From positions 1 through 29,693 of the forward strand of contig CAZQCI010000020.1 of the NCBI GenBank assembly GCA_964592255.1: a stretch of 29,693 nt of DNA, read 5' to 3'. The position numbers were made by a program, and so were the translations under genes. Shown one piece after another: positions 16,646 through 24,330 of this stretch. The notes under the pieces were generated by a model. It was not told where the DNA came from, did not search any database, and worked only from the letters and a program-made list of their open reading frames with translations. Position 1 is the stretch's first letter. Each line of letters starts with the position of its first letter. The DNA comes from CAZQCI01 sp964592255. GTDB lineage: Bacteria > UBA10199 > SBBF01.

Positions 16646-18610
16646 ATGCATTTTTTTATTTTCTTAATTATTTTTTGGTTGTTGCCGCTTGTCTCGCATG
16701 CCGATAGCTCCAAGCTTGAACCTATTACCGTCACCGATACCGCAGATTCGGAAACTAAGGATGTGACGGCCTCCAGTACTGTGATTCATACAAAGTCTTA
16801 TCAGCGGCATGCGTCAACCTTGTCGGAAGTATTGGAGCAACAGCCGAGTATTCATACGACACGCTTTGGGGGGTTGGAAGATTTTACCTCCATTTCCATT
16901 CGTGGTTCCGCATCTGACCAAGTGGGGATTTTTTTAGATGGCATTCCCTTGAATACGGCGGCTTCCAACGACGTGGATCTTTCTATTTTGGATTTAGATT
17001 CCATCGATTCCATCGAAATTTATCGGGGTTCTTCGCCTTTGGCTTTAGGAGCCTCTCCTGTGGCTGGAAGTATTTTGCTCAATTCAGGAGTGTTGAAAAA
17101 AGGGGAGCATCTTACGGCCTCTGTCGGTTATGGTAGTTTTAATACGGTTAAAAATTCTGTTTCGTATTCACACAAAAAAAACCGATTTGGTTTTTTTATT
17201 TCTAATTCCTACAGTCGTACCGATGGTGATTTTTCTTTTTTGGATGACAATGGAACTCCTGTTAATAAAGCGGATGATCAAGTGACTCATCGACAAAATA
17301 ATGCCTCTCAAAAAATTCATCCTTTTTTAAAATTAACCTACGATTTTGATGAAAAAACCCATGTCGAGTGGATTCAACATTTTTTTAGAAAAGATAGTGG
17401 TGTTCCGGGCTTGGCTGCCAATCAATCTCAAACGGCTAATTTAGATACAACCTCTTATTTTACTGCTTTTAAAATTGCGCGGGATTCTTTTTTTACCCCT
17501 AACCTGTCTTGGGAACATGTAATGACTTTTCGGTTTTTAAAAAATCAATATGCCGACCTGAAAGGGGAAATTGGCTTAGGAGGTAGACAAGATAACGATG
17601 ATGTGACCCGTTTATTTGGTAATCAAACTACTTGGCGCTATGCTTTGGGGAACCATCATTTGTTGAGTACGGTTTGGTCTTACCAATTAGAAACGTATTT
17701 GCCTAAAAATTATTTGGTTTCTCCTTCCGTAGGGGCGATGAGTCGGCGGCATACCTTGTGGTTTGCTTTGGGGGATGAAATAGATTTGTTGGATCATCGT
17801 CTTTTTTTAAGTCCGCAAATCAGTTCGGTGCATGTGTTGAACCAAATTAATAATGATGATCCTTCTTTTTTAACTCCGGCTACATTTAAAGATTCCCAAA
17901 CACATCATGCCCTAGCAGGAAAACTAGGGGCTAAAGGTGTTTTATTTCCGTGGCTGACAGCGATGGGTAATGTTTCTCGTGGCCATCGCTTTCCTACATT
18001 TGCTGAGTTGTTTGGTGACCAAGGTGGGGTGGTGGGAAATCCTTTTCTGGATCCTGAAAAAAGTTGGAATTGGGATGCGGGCCTTAAATTCAAAGGAGTG
18101 ATTGCCAAACAAAAGGGAAGTCTTGAAGTTTCTTATTTCGAGCATAAGACGGACGATTTGATTTTGTTTGAGCAAAAAGGGGGTTTTGCCAGGGCGGAAA
18201 ATATCGGTTCAAGTCGGGTTCGGGGTTTGGAAACGGCGGCCAGCCTTACTTTGTGGAAAAAATTATTATGGCAGATGAATTATACGTACCAAGATCCCCG
18301 CGATTTGACGACTCAACGCTTTCTTCCGGGGCGTCCCCACCAAGAGTTTAATTCTCGTTTTACCTTTGATTTTAAAAAATGGAATGCAACCGTTGGCTTG
18401 AATTGGCAGGATAAGATGTATTTAGATCCACTCAATACGCGGGTGGTGACTTCGCGCGTTCTTTTAGATAGTGGTATTTCTTATCAACCTTTCCAACATT
18501 GGACGTTTTCTTTTGAAGGAAAAAATTTAACGGATAATCAAGTTGTCGATGTTGTGGGTTTTCCTCTCCCGGGGCGTAGCTTTTTTGGGCGTGTGAGTTA
18601 TGATTTATGA
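16646..18610 (+). CDS. btuB: TonB-dependent outer-membrane receptor, BtuB-like
   Basis: A 654-residue outer-membrane barrel with a plug. A hydrophobic signal peptide spans residues 1-19 (cleavage after SHA), unusually without basic residues at its start. A TonB box (EPITVTD) lies at 25-31. The plug follows to about 150, with ISIRGSASDQVGIFLDGIPLN and SIDSIEIYRG, typical of the BtuB/FepA group. The rest alternates barrel strands and ends FFGRVSYDL. It leads a row with a binding protein, permease and ATPase. Cobalamin is the likeliest ligand from overall look; siderophores or haem are possible. No cobalamin riboswitch fits in the 108-bp gap upstream, which is mostly a repeat element. No Shine-Dalgarno is present. 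Confidence 0.8.
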   Translation: MHFFIFLIIFWLLPLVSHADSSKLEPITVTDTADSETKDVTASSTVIHTKSYQRHASTLSEVLEQQPSIHTTRFGGLEDFTSISIRGSASDQVGIFLDGIPLNTAASNDVDLSILDLDSIDSIEIYRGSSPLALGASPVAGSILLNSGVLKKGEHLTASVGYGSFNTVKNSVSYSHKKNRFGFFISNSYSRTDGDFSFLDDNGTPVNKADDQVTHRQNNASQKIHPFLKLTYDFDEKTHVEWIQHFFRKDSGVPGLAANQSQTANLDTTSYFTAFKIARDSFFTPNLSWEHVMTFRFLKNQYADLKGEIGLGGRQDNDDVTRLFGNQTTWRYALGNHHLLSTVWSYQLETYLPKNYLVSPSVGAMSRRHTLWFALGDEIDLLDHRLFLSPQISSVHVLNQINNDDPSFLTPATFKDSQTHHALAGKLGAKGVLFPWLTAMGNVSRGHRFPTFAELFGDQGGVVGNPFLDPEKSWNWDAGLKFKGVIAKQKGSLEVSYFEHKTDDLILFEQKGGFARAENIGSSRVRGLETAASLTLWKKLLWQMNYTYQDPRDLTTQRFLPGRPHQEFNSRFTFDFKKWNATVGLNWQDKMYLDPLNTRVVTSRVLLDSGISYQPFQHWTFSFEGKNLTDNQVVDVVGFPLPGRSFFGRVSYDL

Positions 18611-18617
18611 ACAATGA

Positions 18618-18705
18618 TGTTATTGCGAACAACTAGCGGGAGTGAAGCAATCCAAAGTTTTGGTTGGGCACGTCGGGCCTGTGGTCTGCCTGGCCATGAC
18701 GATAT
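18618..18705. repeat. palindromic intergenic element, TGTCATTGCGA family, copy 2
   Basis: It shares TGTTATTGCGA, GTGAAGCAATCCA and terminal ATGACGATA with the copy at 16564-16645, in the same orientation. It ends 3 bp before the ATG of the binding-protein gene. It fills the gap between receptor and binding protein. Confidence 0.75.
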
Positions 18706-18708
18706 TTT

Positions 18709-19521
18709 ATGAAATTCTTTTTATTTCTATTTTTTATTTTTTCTCCCTCCTTAGTTTTTGCGCAAGGTGGCATTGTTTCTCTTAAACCTAATATGACAGA
18801 AATTGTTTTTGCCTTAGGTTTGGGAGATAAAGTTGTTGGGGATACTACTTATTGTGATTATCCGGAGAAGGCTAAAAAAATAACCAAAGTAGCGGACTAT
18901 GTTCATGTGGATGTGGAAAAGGTGATGGCTTTAGCTCCTGACTTGGTTCTTAACTCCATCGAAAATAATAATAAGAAAGAAGTAAATTTTTTACAGGAAC
19001 AGGGATTGAAGGTTTCTTTGTATCCTTTTGGTCGTTTAAGTGATGTGATGCAATCTATTAAAAGTTTGGGTCGTGATTTGGGTGTTGCCGATCAAGGTGA
19101 GAATTTAGTCAAGGAACTTCAATCTGGCTTAGAAGCCTTGAAAAACAAGTTACAACCCCGGGCCAATGAAAAAGTACTCATGATTGTGGGGGTGCGTCCT
19201 TTGGTGGTGGTAGGGGGGAATAATTTTTTGGATGATGTGTTGCAGTATCTCCAGCTTGATAATGTAGCAAGGGATTCTCGTCTTCGTTACCCTAATTATA
19301 GTGTGGAACAAATGATTAAAAGTGCCCCGACGGTGATTATCGATATGACCATGGGGAGTGAAAAAAACGATGCCCAACGCTCTTTAGAATGGTATCAGCA
19401 ATATAGTTCTATCCCGGCTGTTAAAAATGGTCGGGTCTATTTTTTAGATATGGGTGATTTTAGAGCCTCTCCCCGTTTGGTGGATGGGGTGAAAAAGTTG
19501 GTTGAGGCGTTGAATCATTGA
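18709..19521 (+). CDS. btuF: periplasmic substrate-binding protein, BtuF-like (cobalamin/iron-complex class)
   Basis: A 270-residue protein with a signal peptide (1-18, cleavage after VFA). The mature part begins IVSLKPNMTEIVFALGLGDKVVGDTTYCDYP, the standard first lobe of class III periplasmic binding proteins for B12 and Fe-siderophores. It continues with VDVEKVMALAPDLVL and the second-lobe pattern VGVRPLVVVGGNNFLDDVL. It delivers ligand to the permease encoded next. B12 against another metal complex cannot be settled from sequence. The upstream repeat leaves no room for a conventional ribosome-binding site. Confidence 0.8.
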   Translation: MKFFLFLFFIFSPSLVFAQGGIVSLKPNMTEIVFALGLGDKVVGDTTYCDYPEKAKKITKVADYVHVDVEKVMALAPDLVLNSIENNNKKEVNFLQEQGLKVSLYPFGRLSDVMQSIKSLGRDLGVADQGENLVKELQSGLEALKNKLQPRANEKVLMIVGVRPLVVVGGNNFLDDVLQYLQLDNVARDSRLRYPNYSVEQMIKSAPTVIIDMTMGSEKNDAQRSLEWYQQYSSIPAVKNGRVYFLDMGDFRASPRLVDGVKKLVEALNH

Positions 19522-19534
19522 GGTATTGACTACC

Positions 19535-20533
19535 ATGCATCAAGTTCTTTCATTGAGACGTTGGCTTCTTATCAATTTTTCTCTTTTTTTGTGCCTTGTT
19601 TTTGTTGTGCTTCTTTTTTCTTGTGCCGGTTCTCCTTTTATTCATCCGTCTCTTTTGTTGTCAGATCCTCAATCGGCTTTAGCGGATATTTTTTGGCATG
19701 CGCGGTTGCCTCGGCTTTTGTTGTCTGTGTTTGTTGGTATGGCTCTTTCTTCAAGCGGTGTGGCGTTTCAGTCTTTATTGCGTAACCCTTTGGCGGATCC
19801 TTATATTTTAGGTGTTTCCGGTGGGGCAGCCTTGGGAGGTGTGTTGGGGGTGGCGCTGCATTTGTCGTTTCATTATGTGCCGTTGATGGCTTTTGTATTT
19901 GCATTAGGTTCAGTTTTTCTTATCTATCGTTTGGCTCAAGTGCAGGGGAGTCTCCCGGCGTATTCCTTATTATTGACGGGTGTGATGTTTAACGCGTTTG
20001 CTTTTGCGCTGATTCTTCTTATTAATTCTTTAGTTTCTCTTGGGGAAGCCCATCAAATTTTGTATTTATTGATGGGTTCTCTGGATGCCCAGCCGCTTGA
20101 ACCTGTGCTCTGGGTGGGGGCTCTCATTCTTATCGGTTTTCTTATTTTAATCAGCCAAGTCTCCCACATGAATGTGATTTCTTTAGGAGAGGAGCCAGCC
20201 ACTCAATTAGGTCTTTCAGTCGATCGTCATCGTAAACTTATTTTTCTATCTTCTTCCATCATGGTGGGGGCAGCGGTTTCTTTAAGTGGATTGATTGGTT
20301 TTGTGGGTTTATTTGTGCCCCACGTGGTGCGGCTTTTCTTCGGTTCTGACCATCGTTTGGTATTGCCCGCGTCTGCGTTAGGTGGAGGTATTTTTTTGGT
20401 ATCGTGCGATTTTTTATCCAAAACTCTTTTTTCGGGAGCCTCCCTTCAAACCCAATTACCTGTGGGTGTAGTGACAGCTCTCATAGGTGGACCTCTTTTT
20501 GTTTATTTGATGAAAAAGCAGGAGCGAGAATAA
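19535..20533 (+). CDS. btuC: ABC transporter permease, FecCD/BtuC family
   Basis: A 332-residue inner-membrane protein with about ten hydrophobic segments. Family signatures are LLRNPLADPYILGVSGGAA, the cytoplasmic loop HMNVISLGEEPATQLGL, and GLIGFVGLFVPHVVRLFFG. It forms the dimeric channel that works with the binding protein and ATPase. I chose the ATG at 19535 over an in-frame TTG at 19526 because GAGG at 19520-19523 is 11 nt from the ATG but only 2 nt from the TTG. The GAGG overlaps the stop of the previous gene, which implies co-translation. Confidence 0.88.
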   Translation: MHQVLSLRRWLLINFSLFLCLVFVVLLFSCAGSPFIHPSLLLSDPQSALADIFWHARLPRLLLSVFVGMALSSSGVAFQSLLRNPLADPYILGVSGGAALGGVLGVALHLSFHYVPLMAFVFALGSVFLIYRLAQVQGSLPAYSLLLTGVMFNAFAFALILLINSLVSLGEAHQILYLLMGSLDAQPLEPVLWVGALILIGFLILISQVSHMNVISLGEEPATQLGLSVDRHRKLIFLSSSIMVGAAVSLSGLIGFVGLFVPHVVRLFFGSDHRLVLPASALGGGIFLVSCDFLSKTLFSGASLQTQLPVGVVTALIGGPLFVYLMKKQERE

Positions 20534-20545
20534 ATATTTTAAAAA

Positions 20546-20643
20546 CGTCATTCCAGCAATGATGCTCTAAAAGAATTTCTTTGGAAAAAATAGGGGTCCA
20601 TTTTTAAAGTAAACTTGGACCCCGCATCGAGTGCGGGGTGACG
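20546..20643. repeat. palindromic intergenic element, CGTCAT...GGGGTGACG family, copy 2
   Basis: The left end is CGTCATTCC and the right end is GGGGTGACG (20635-20643). A hairpin CCCCGCA-TCGAG-TGCGGGG lies at 20620-20638. It fills the gap between permease and ATPase genes. Its GTG (20638) is in frame with the ATPase and creates a false upstream start. Confidence 0.78.
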
Positions 20644-20655
20644 ACCAAATTTTTT

Positions 20656-21417
20656 ATGTTGCAAACAAGAAATCTTACTTATCGATTAGGCAATAAAACT
20701 ATTTTGGATGACATATCCTTGGATGTGGCTGCTGGTGAATTTGTGGCTCTTTTGGGACCGAATGGTTCCGGAAAAACAACACTCATCCGAGCCTTAAGTG
20801 GCGCGCTTCGCGGTTTTTCCGGTAGCGCTTCCGTGGAACTTCTTTTGGTAGATCGTTTATTGCCCAGGGGTTTGGCTAAAAAAATAGCCGTAGTCCCTCA
20901 AGACGCCCATTTTTCATTTCCATTTACGGCCCTTGAAGTGGTGCTTATGGGACGGCATCCTTATCACAATGGTTTCAGTTTTGAATCCATTGAAGATTAT
21001 CATATGGCTCGAACGGCTATGGAGCGTACTGATTGTTGGCAATTTGCTCGGCAGAACATTCAGACTCTGTCCGGAGGGGAAAAACAGCGCGTGTTATTGG
21101 CCCGTGCTTTAGCACAAAAAACTAAAGTGCTGCTTTTGGATGAACCCGCCAGTCATTTGGATTTAAAACATCAGGTGGAATTATTTGAGTTTCTATCGGT
21201 GTTAAATGGCCAGGAAAAAATAACCATTCTTTGCGTGGTGCACGATATCAATATGGCCTCTCGTTATTGTAAAAAAATTATTTTTCTTAAGGAAGGCAGA
21301 TTAGTTTTGCAGGGAAACACTCAAGATATTCTTAATTCTAAAAATATTGAAACCGTATTTGGTATACGGACAACGCCCATAAAGCAACCGGATAGCAAAA
21401 CTTTTTTTATGATCTGA
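20656..21417 (+). CDS. btuD: ABC transporter ATPase, BtuD/FepC type
   Basis: A 253-residue nucleotide-binding subunit of the importer. Walker A GPNGSGKT (34-41), Q-loop Gln82, signature LSGGE (138-142), Walker B VLLLDE (158-163) and switch His196 are all present, so it should be active. I start at the ATG at 20656, because the in-frame GTG 18 nt upstream belongs to the palindromic repeat and adds only TKFF-type residues. There is no Shine-Dalgarno. It follows the permease and precedes the TonB-like gene. Confidence 0.9.
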   Translation: MLQTRNLTYRLGNKTILDDISLDVAAGEFVALLGPNGSGKTTLIRALSGALRGFSGSASVELLLVDRLLPRGLAKKIAVVPQDAHFSFPFTALEVVLMGRHPYHNGFSFESIEDYHMARTAMERTDCWQFARQNIQTLSGGEKQRVLLARALAQKTKVLLLDEPASHLDLKHQVELFEFLSVLNGQEKITILCVVHDINMASRYCKKIIFLKEGRLVLQGNTQDILNSKNIETVFGIRTTPIKQPDSKTFFMI

Positions 21418-21427
21418 TGAAATTTGT

Positions 21428-21452
21428 ATGGTTCGACAGGCTTACCATGTCC
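21428..21452 (+). repeat. dispersed repeat, ATGGTTCGACAGGCTTACC type, coding for the TonB N-terminus
   Basis: This 25-bp stretch matches 24243-24267 at 22 of 25 positions; a related piece is at 27489-27526. Here it supplies the start codon and first eight codons (MVRQAYHV) of the following gene. Confidence 0.7.
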
Positions 21453-22039
21453 GTTTTTATCTTTTTATCTCGGTTTTGCTTCATTGTTTAGTGATTCTGC
21501 CTTTTCTGTTTTCGTGGCATTTTCCTCAAACACAGTGGGGAGGAGGGCAGGAGCAAATAACGGTCCATTTGTTGCCAGGGATTCCAGGGGGACCATCATC
21601 CCCATCGACACAAGGCTCTTTGGAGAAGATGGGGGAGCCTTCTGCAAAAAAAAGTTCTCAACAAGTCCGCCAGCCAGTTTTTGGAGAAAAACAAGGAACT
21701 TCTTCCGGCCAGGGACAGTCGCCAACACCTGCGGGAGGGAAGGGTGAAGGCGATGCACCCGTAATAGGAGGGGACCCCACCATTTTGGAAAAAATTCGGC
21801 AAAAAATTTTAAGAGCCAAACAATATCCGCTACAGGCTAAAAGGAGGCATGTAGAAGGGGAGGTGGAAGTTGTTTTTCAGATTAATCCCGATGGCTCTTT
21901 AGCTCAGGCCCATGTAGCGCGTTCTTCTGGAGAGTCTATTTTGGATGAAGAGTCTCTCGCTACACTTCGACGCAGTGCGCCATACCCTTACTATCCTGGT
22001 TCTATTCAACTATTATTGAAGTTTGCCCTTCAGGAGTAA
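21428..22039 (+). CDS. tonB: TonB-like energy-transducing protein
   Basis: A 203-residue protein. One transmembrane helix (about 10-30, FYLFISVLLHCLVILPFLF) is followed by a Gly/Pro/Ser/Gln-rich periplasmic spacer (about 35-115) and a TonB C-terminal domain (about 120-203: TILEKIRQKIL, then GEVEVVFQINPDGSL). It transfers proton-motive force from ExbB-ExbD to the outer-membrane receptor. No exbB or exbD is in the window. The first eight residues come from a dispersed repeat; no other in-frame ATG lies before the membrane helix, so the repeat probably provides the real start. Confidence 0.82.
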   Translation: MVRQAYHVRFYLFISVLLHCLVILPFLFSWHFPQTQWGGGQEQITVHLLPGIPGGPSSPSTQGSLEKMGEPSAKKSSQQVRQPVFGEKQGTSSGQGQSPTPAGGKGEGDAPVIGGDPTILEKIRQKILRAKQYPLQAKRRHVEGEVEVVFQINPDGSLAQAHVARSSGESILDEESLATLRRSAPYPYYPGSIQLLLKFALQE

Positions 22040-22057
22040 TTTTGTTACAACAAAAAG

Positions 22058-23284
22058 ATGCTCCAATTTTCTGACGATTTTAAAGAAGTTCTTTTACGTT
22101 ATTTGAAGGAAGTTTATCTTTCTGATCCGCGGGCTTCCGTACGTACGTCTCAATTTAATGATAAGGATATCCAATATTTTTCCAAAGGTGCGGGTTTACT
22201 CTCCGACGCGTTTACTTCTGACAGAAATTCTTTAGCCGCCAATTATTTTAATAATCCTGTTTTGCGGTCGGGCTATCTTCTTTATTTTTTACCGGTGAAC
22301 ATGCTCAAGGTGGTGCGCATTATGCAAGAACTTGAGCCTGCTCAAATTACGCAAGGTAAGGTGCGTGTTCTCGATTTAGGTTGTGGGCCGGGTACTGGAT
22401 TTTTGGGGTTAATGGATTTTTACTCCCAGGCCATTCGCGACAAAAAAATTAAAGAAGCCTGCTTGGATGCGACTCTTATCGATCAAAGTTATCCTATTAT
22501 TAAAGACGCTACAAACTTACACCGGGCCTACACTCAGGCGTTGGAAAAAAAGGTCAAAGGCTTTAGTTCCTTATGTTCCGTTAAGCATTTTGATATGCGT
22601 CGTGAAAGTTTGGGACGATTTTTAAGAGGGTTTCGTTATCATCTTATTATTGTCAGTAATGTACTCAATGAATTTAACACGCGTGAAGAGCAGGCGCAGT
22701 TTATTGAATATCTCATCAAAGAACATTTGGATCCCAAGCATGGAAAAATCATCATCATTGAACCGGCACTTAAAACCAGTTCCCGTGATTTACAATTTGT
22801 GCGTGACGAAGTAGCGGTGAATAAGAAGCTGATTCATGTTCATTCTCCCTGTTTACACCAAGAGATATGCCCTTTAAACAAAGTGAATTTAAGGGATTGG
22901 TGCCATTTTTATTTTAGTTGGAAACGTCCGGATTTTATTGGCAAGGTTGATAAATTGATTGGTAACAAAAAAGATTGGTTGGCATGTTCGTATCTTTTGT
23001 TATCCACCCAAGAGCGGAAAAAAATCAAAGAGGATACATGGCGGCTGATTAGTAATATGATGCCTTCTAAAGGCAAGAAAGAAGTCGTCTTGTGTGGCCC
23101 CAAAGGGAGGGCCCATGCCACCCGTTTGGATAAAAATGCACATACGCCCAACCGTGATTTTTCTCTCCTCCGGCGTGGAGATTTGGTGCAGATGTCTACT
23201 CCATCCTCTTATGGCTCCTACCGGATCGATGGGGAGTTAACGGTTGAAAAAGAAAGTAGCGTGAAAATTCTGAATCCGATATAA
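22058..23284 (+). CDS. Rsm22/METTL17-like SAM-dependent methyltransferase with candidate Fe-S cysteines
   Basis: A 408-residue member of the small-ribosomal-subunit Rsm22 family. The SAM-binding motif LDLGCGPGTG is at 105-114, then the acidic strand end ATLIDQSY, and VSNVLNEFNTREEQ and IIIEPALKTSSRDL, both typical of Rsm22. Four cysteines, Cys265, Cys271, Cys282 and Cys346 (PCLHQEICPL, RDWCHF, VLCGPKG), are placed like the cluster ligands of mitochondrial Rsm22/METTL17. By family, it helps small-subunit assembly; methylation of rRNA by bacterial members is not established. It sits 7 bp before gshB. Confidence 0.83.
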   Translation: MLQFSDDFKEVLLRYLKEVYLSDPRASVRTSQFNDKDIQYFSKGAGLLSDAFTSDRNSLAANYFNNPVLRSGYLLYFLPVNMLKVVRIMQELEPAQITQGKVRVLDLGCGPGTGFLGLMDFYSQAIRDKKIKEACLDATLIDQSYPIIKDATNLHRAYTQALEKKVKGFSSLCSVKHFDMRRESLGRFLRGFRYHLIIVSNVLNEFNTREEQAQFIEYLIKEHLDPKHGKIIIIEPALKTSSRDLQFVRDEVAVNKKLIHVHSPCLHQEICPLNKVNLRDWCHFYFSWKRPDFIGKVDKLIGNKKDWLACSYLLLSTQERKKIKEDTWRLISNMMPSKGKKEVVLCGPKGRAHATRLDKNAHTPNRDFSLLRRGDLVQMSTPSSYGSYRIDGELTVEKESSVKILNPI

Positions 23285-23291
23285 AGTTTTC

Positions 23292-24251
23292 ATGCCGTCT
23301 ACAAAAACTAAAGTCGGCTTTATTGCCGATCCTATTCATTCCTTTAATCCTTTTGCTGAAACCACTTTTTTCATGATGAACGAAGCGCAGCGCCGAGGTT
23401 TTGCGGTGTTGGTGTGTGAACTCAACGATTTAAGTTTGCAGAATAACGGTGTGTCGGCCCGTATGTGTAACGTTAAAATTAAAAAACGGGGCCAGGCTTT
23501 TTCTTATCGGCTTTCACAGCCTCAAAAAATTTCTTTGCAGGAATTAGATATTTTATTTTTGCGTAAAGATCCTCCTGTTGATGAAGTGTTTTTAAATCAC
23601 TTAAGCCTTTTAGAAGTGTTAGAACAAAAATCATGTAGGCCTATTTTAATTAATCGTCCTTCCGGAATTAAAAAAGCCAATGAAAAAATTTATCCTCTTC
23701 AATTTACAGGTATTAGTCCGCCGACTTTAGTTTCTTTTTCTCAAGACGATTTAAAGCTTTTTGTCAAACAACACAAAAAAGTGGTGGTTAAACCCCTGAA
23801 TGCTAGTGGGGGTTCCGGTATTTTTATTCTTGAATCAAAAAACCCTTCTCAAAATAGTTTGTTAGAAATGGCTACTCATAATTTTTCTCAGTACATTTTA
23901 CTCCAAGCCTTTTTACCCCAAGCCTCTCGTGGGGATAAACGGGTATTGCTTTTTAATGGTAAACCGTTGGGGTCTTTTCTGCGGGTTCCTTCCGGTGGGG
24001 ATTTTCGTGGGAATATGCATCGCGGGGCCCGTTGGGTGAAAGCAGTGATGACGCCTCATGAAAAAAGAATTGTGGAAAACTTAGCGCCTTCTTTTATGAG
24101 TGACGGCCTTCATTTTGTAGGACTTGATTTTATTGGGCCTTATGTCACCGAGATCAATACGACCTCGCCGATGGGGATTCGTGAAATCAACAAGCTTTAT
24201 GGAAAAAAAGTAGAGAAGGAAATTTTTGATGAAGTGAAAAAGATGGTTTGA
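23292..24251 (+). CDS. gshB: glutathione synthetase
   Basis: A 319-residue prokaryotic GshB (E. coli form about 316), joining glycine to gamma-glutamylcysteine with ATP in the cytoplasm. N-terminal domain IADPIHSFNPFAETTFFMM; NRPSGIKKANEK (121-132); ATP-grasp glycine loop VVKPLNASGGSGIF (165-178); GGDFRGNMHRG (235-245); and metal site GLDFIGPYVTEINTTSP (277-293) all fit the family. The partner ligase gshA is not in the window. Its last three codons, ATG GTT TGA, lie inside a dispersed repeat, so the stop was probably supplied by repeat insertion. Confidence 0.93.
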   Translation: MPSTKTKVGFIADPIHSFNPFAETTFFMMNEAQRRGFAVLVCELNDLSLQNNGVSARMCNVKIKKRGQAFSYRLSQPQKISLQELDILFLRKDPPVDEVFLNHLSLLEVLEQKSCRPILINRPSGIKKANEKIYPLQFTGISPPTLVSFSQDDLKLFVKQHKKVVVKPLNASGGSGIFILESKNPSQNSLLEMATHNFSQYILLQAFLPQASRGDKRVLLFNGKPLGSFLRVPSGGDFRGNMHRGARWVKAVMTPHEKRIVENLAPSFMSDGLHFVGLDFIGPYVTEINTTSPMGIREINKLYGKKVEKEIFDEVKKMV

Positions 24252-24321
24252 CAAGCTCACCATGTCCATTGAAAAGACATGGATACCCTGAGCGGAATCC
24301 CGAAGGGATGGAGTCGAAGGG
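24243..24321. repeat. palindromic dispersed element overlapping the gshB stop codon
   Basis: It starts with the 25-bp block shared with 21428-21452. It holds inverted repeats CCATGTC/GACATGG (24260-24282) and ATCCC-GAA-GGGAT (24297-24309), and ends GAGTCGAAGGGT. CTGAGC/GAGTCGAAGG elements of this look are dispersed in many genomes. It fills the gap between gshB and xseA. Confidence 0.72.
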
Positions 24322-24330
24322 TAAACTTTC

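Noticed and set aside
20638..20655. GTG start that would lengthen the BtuD ATPase by six residues
   Set aside because: The GTG is the end of a repeat (GGGGTGACG); the ABC domain begins naturally at the ATG at 20656.
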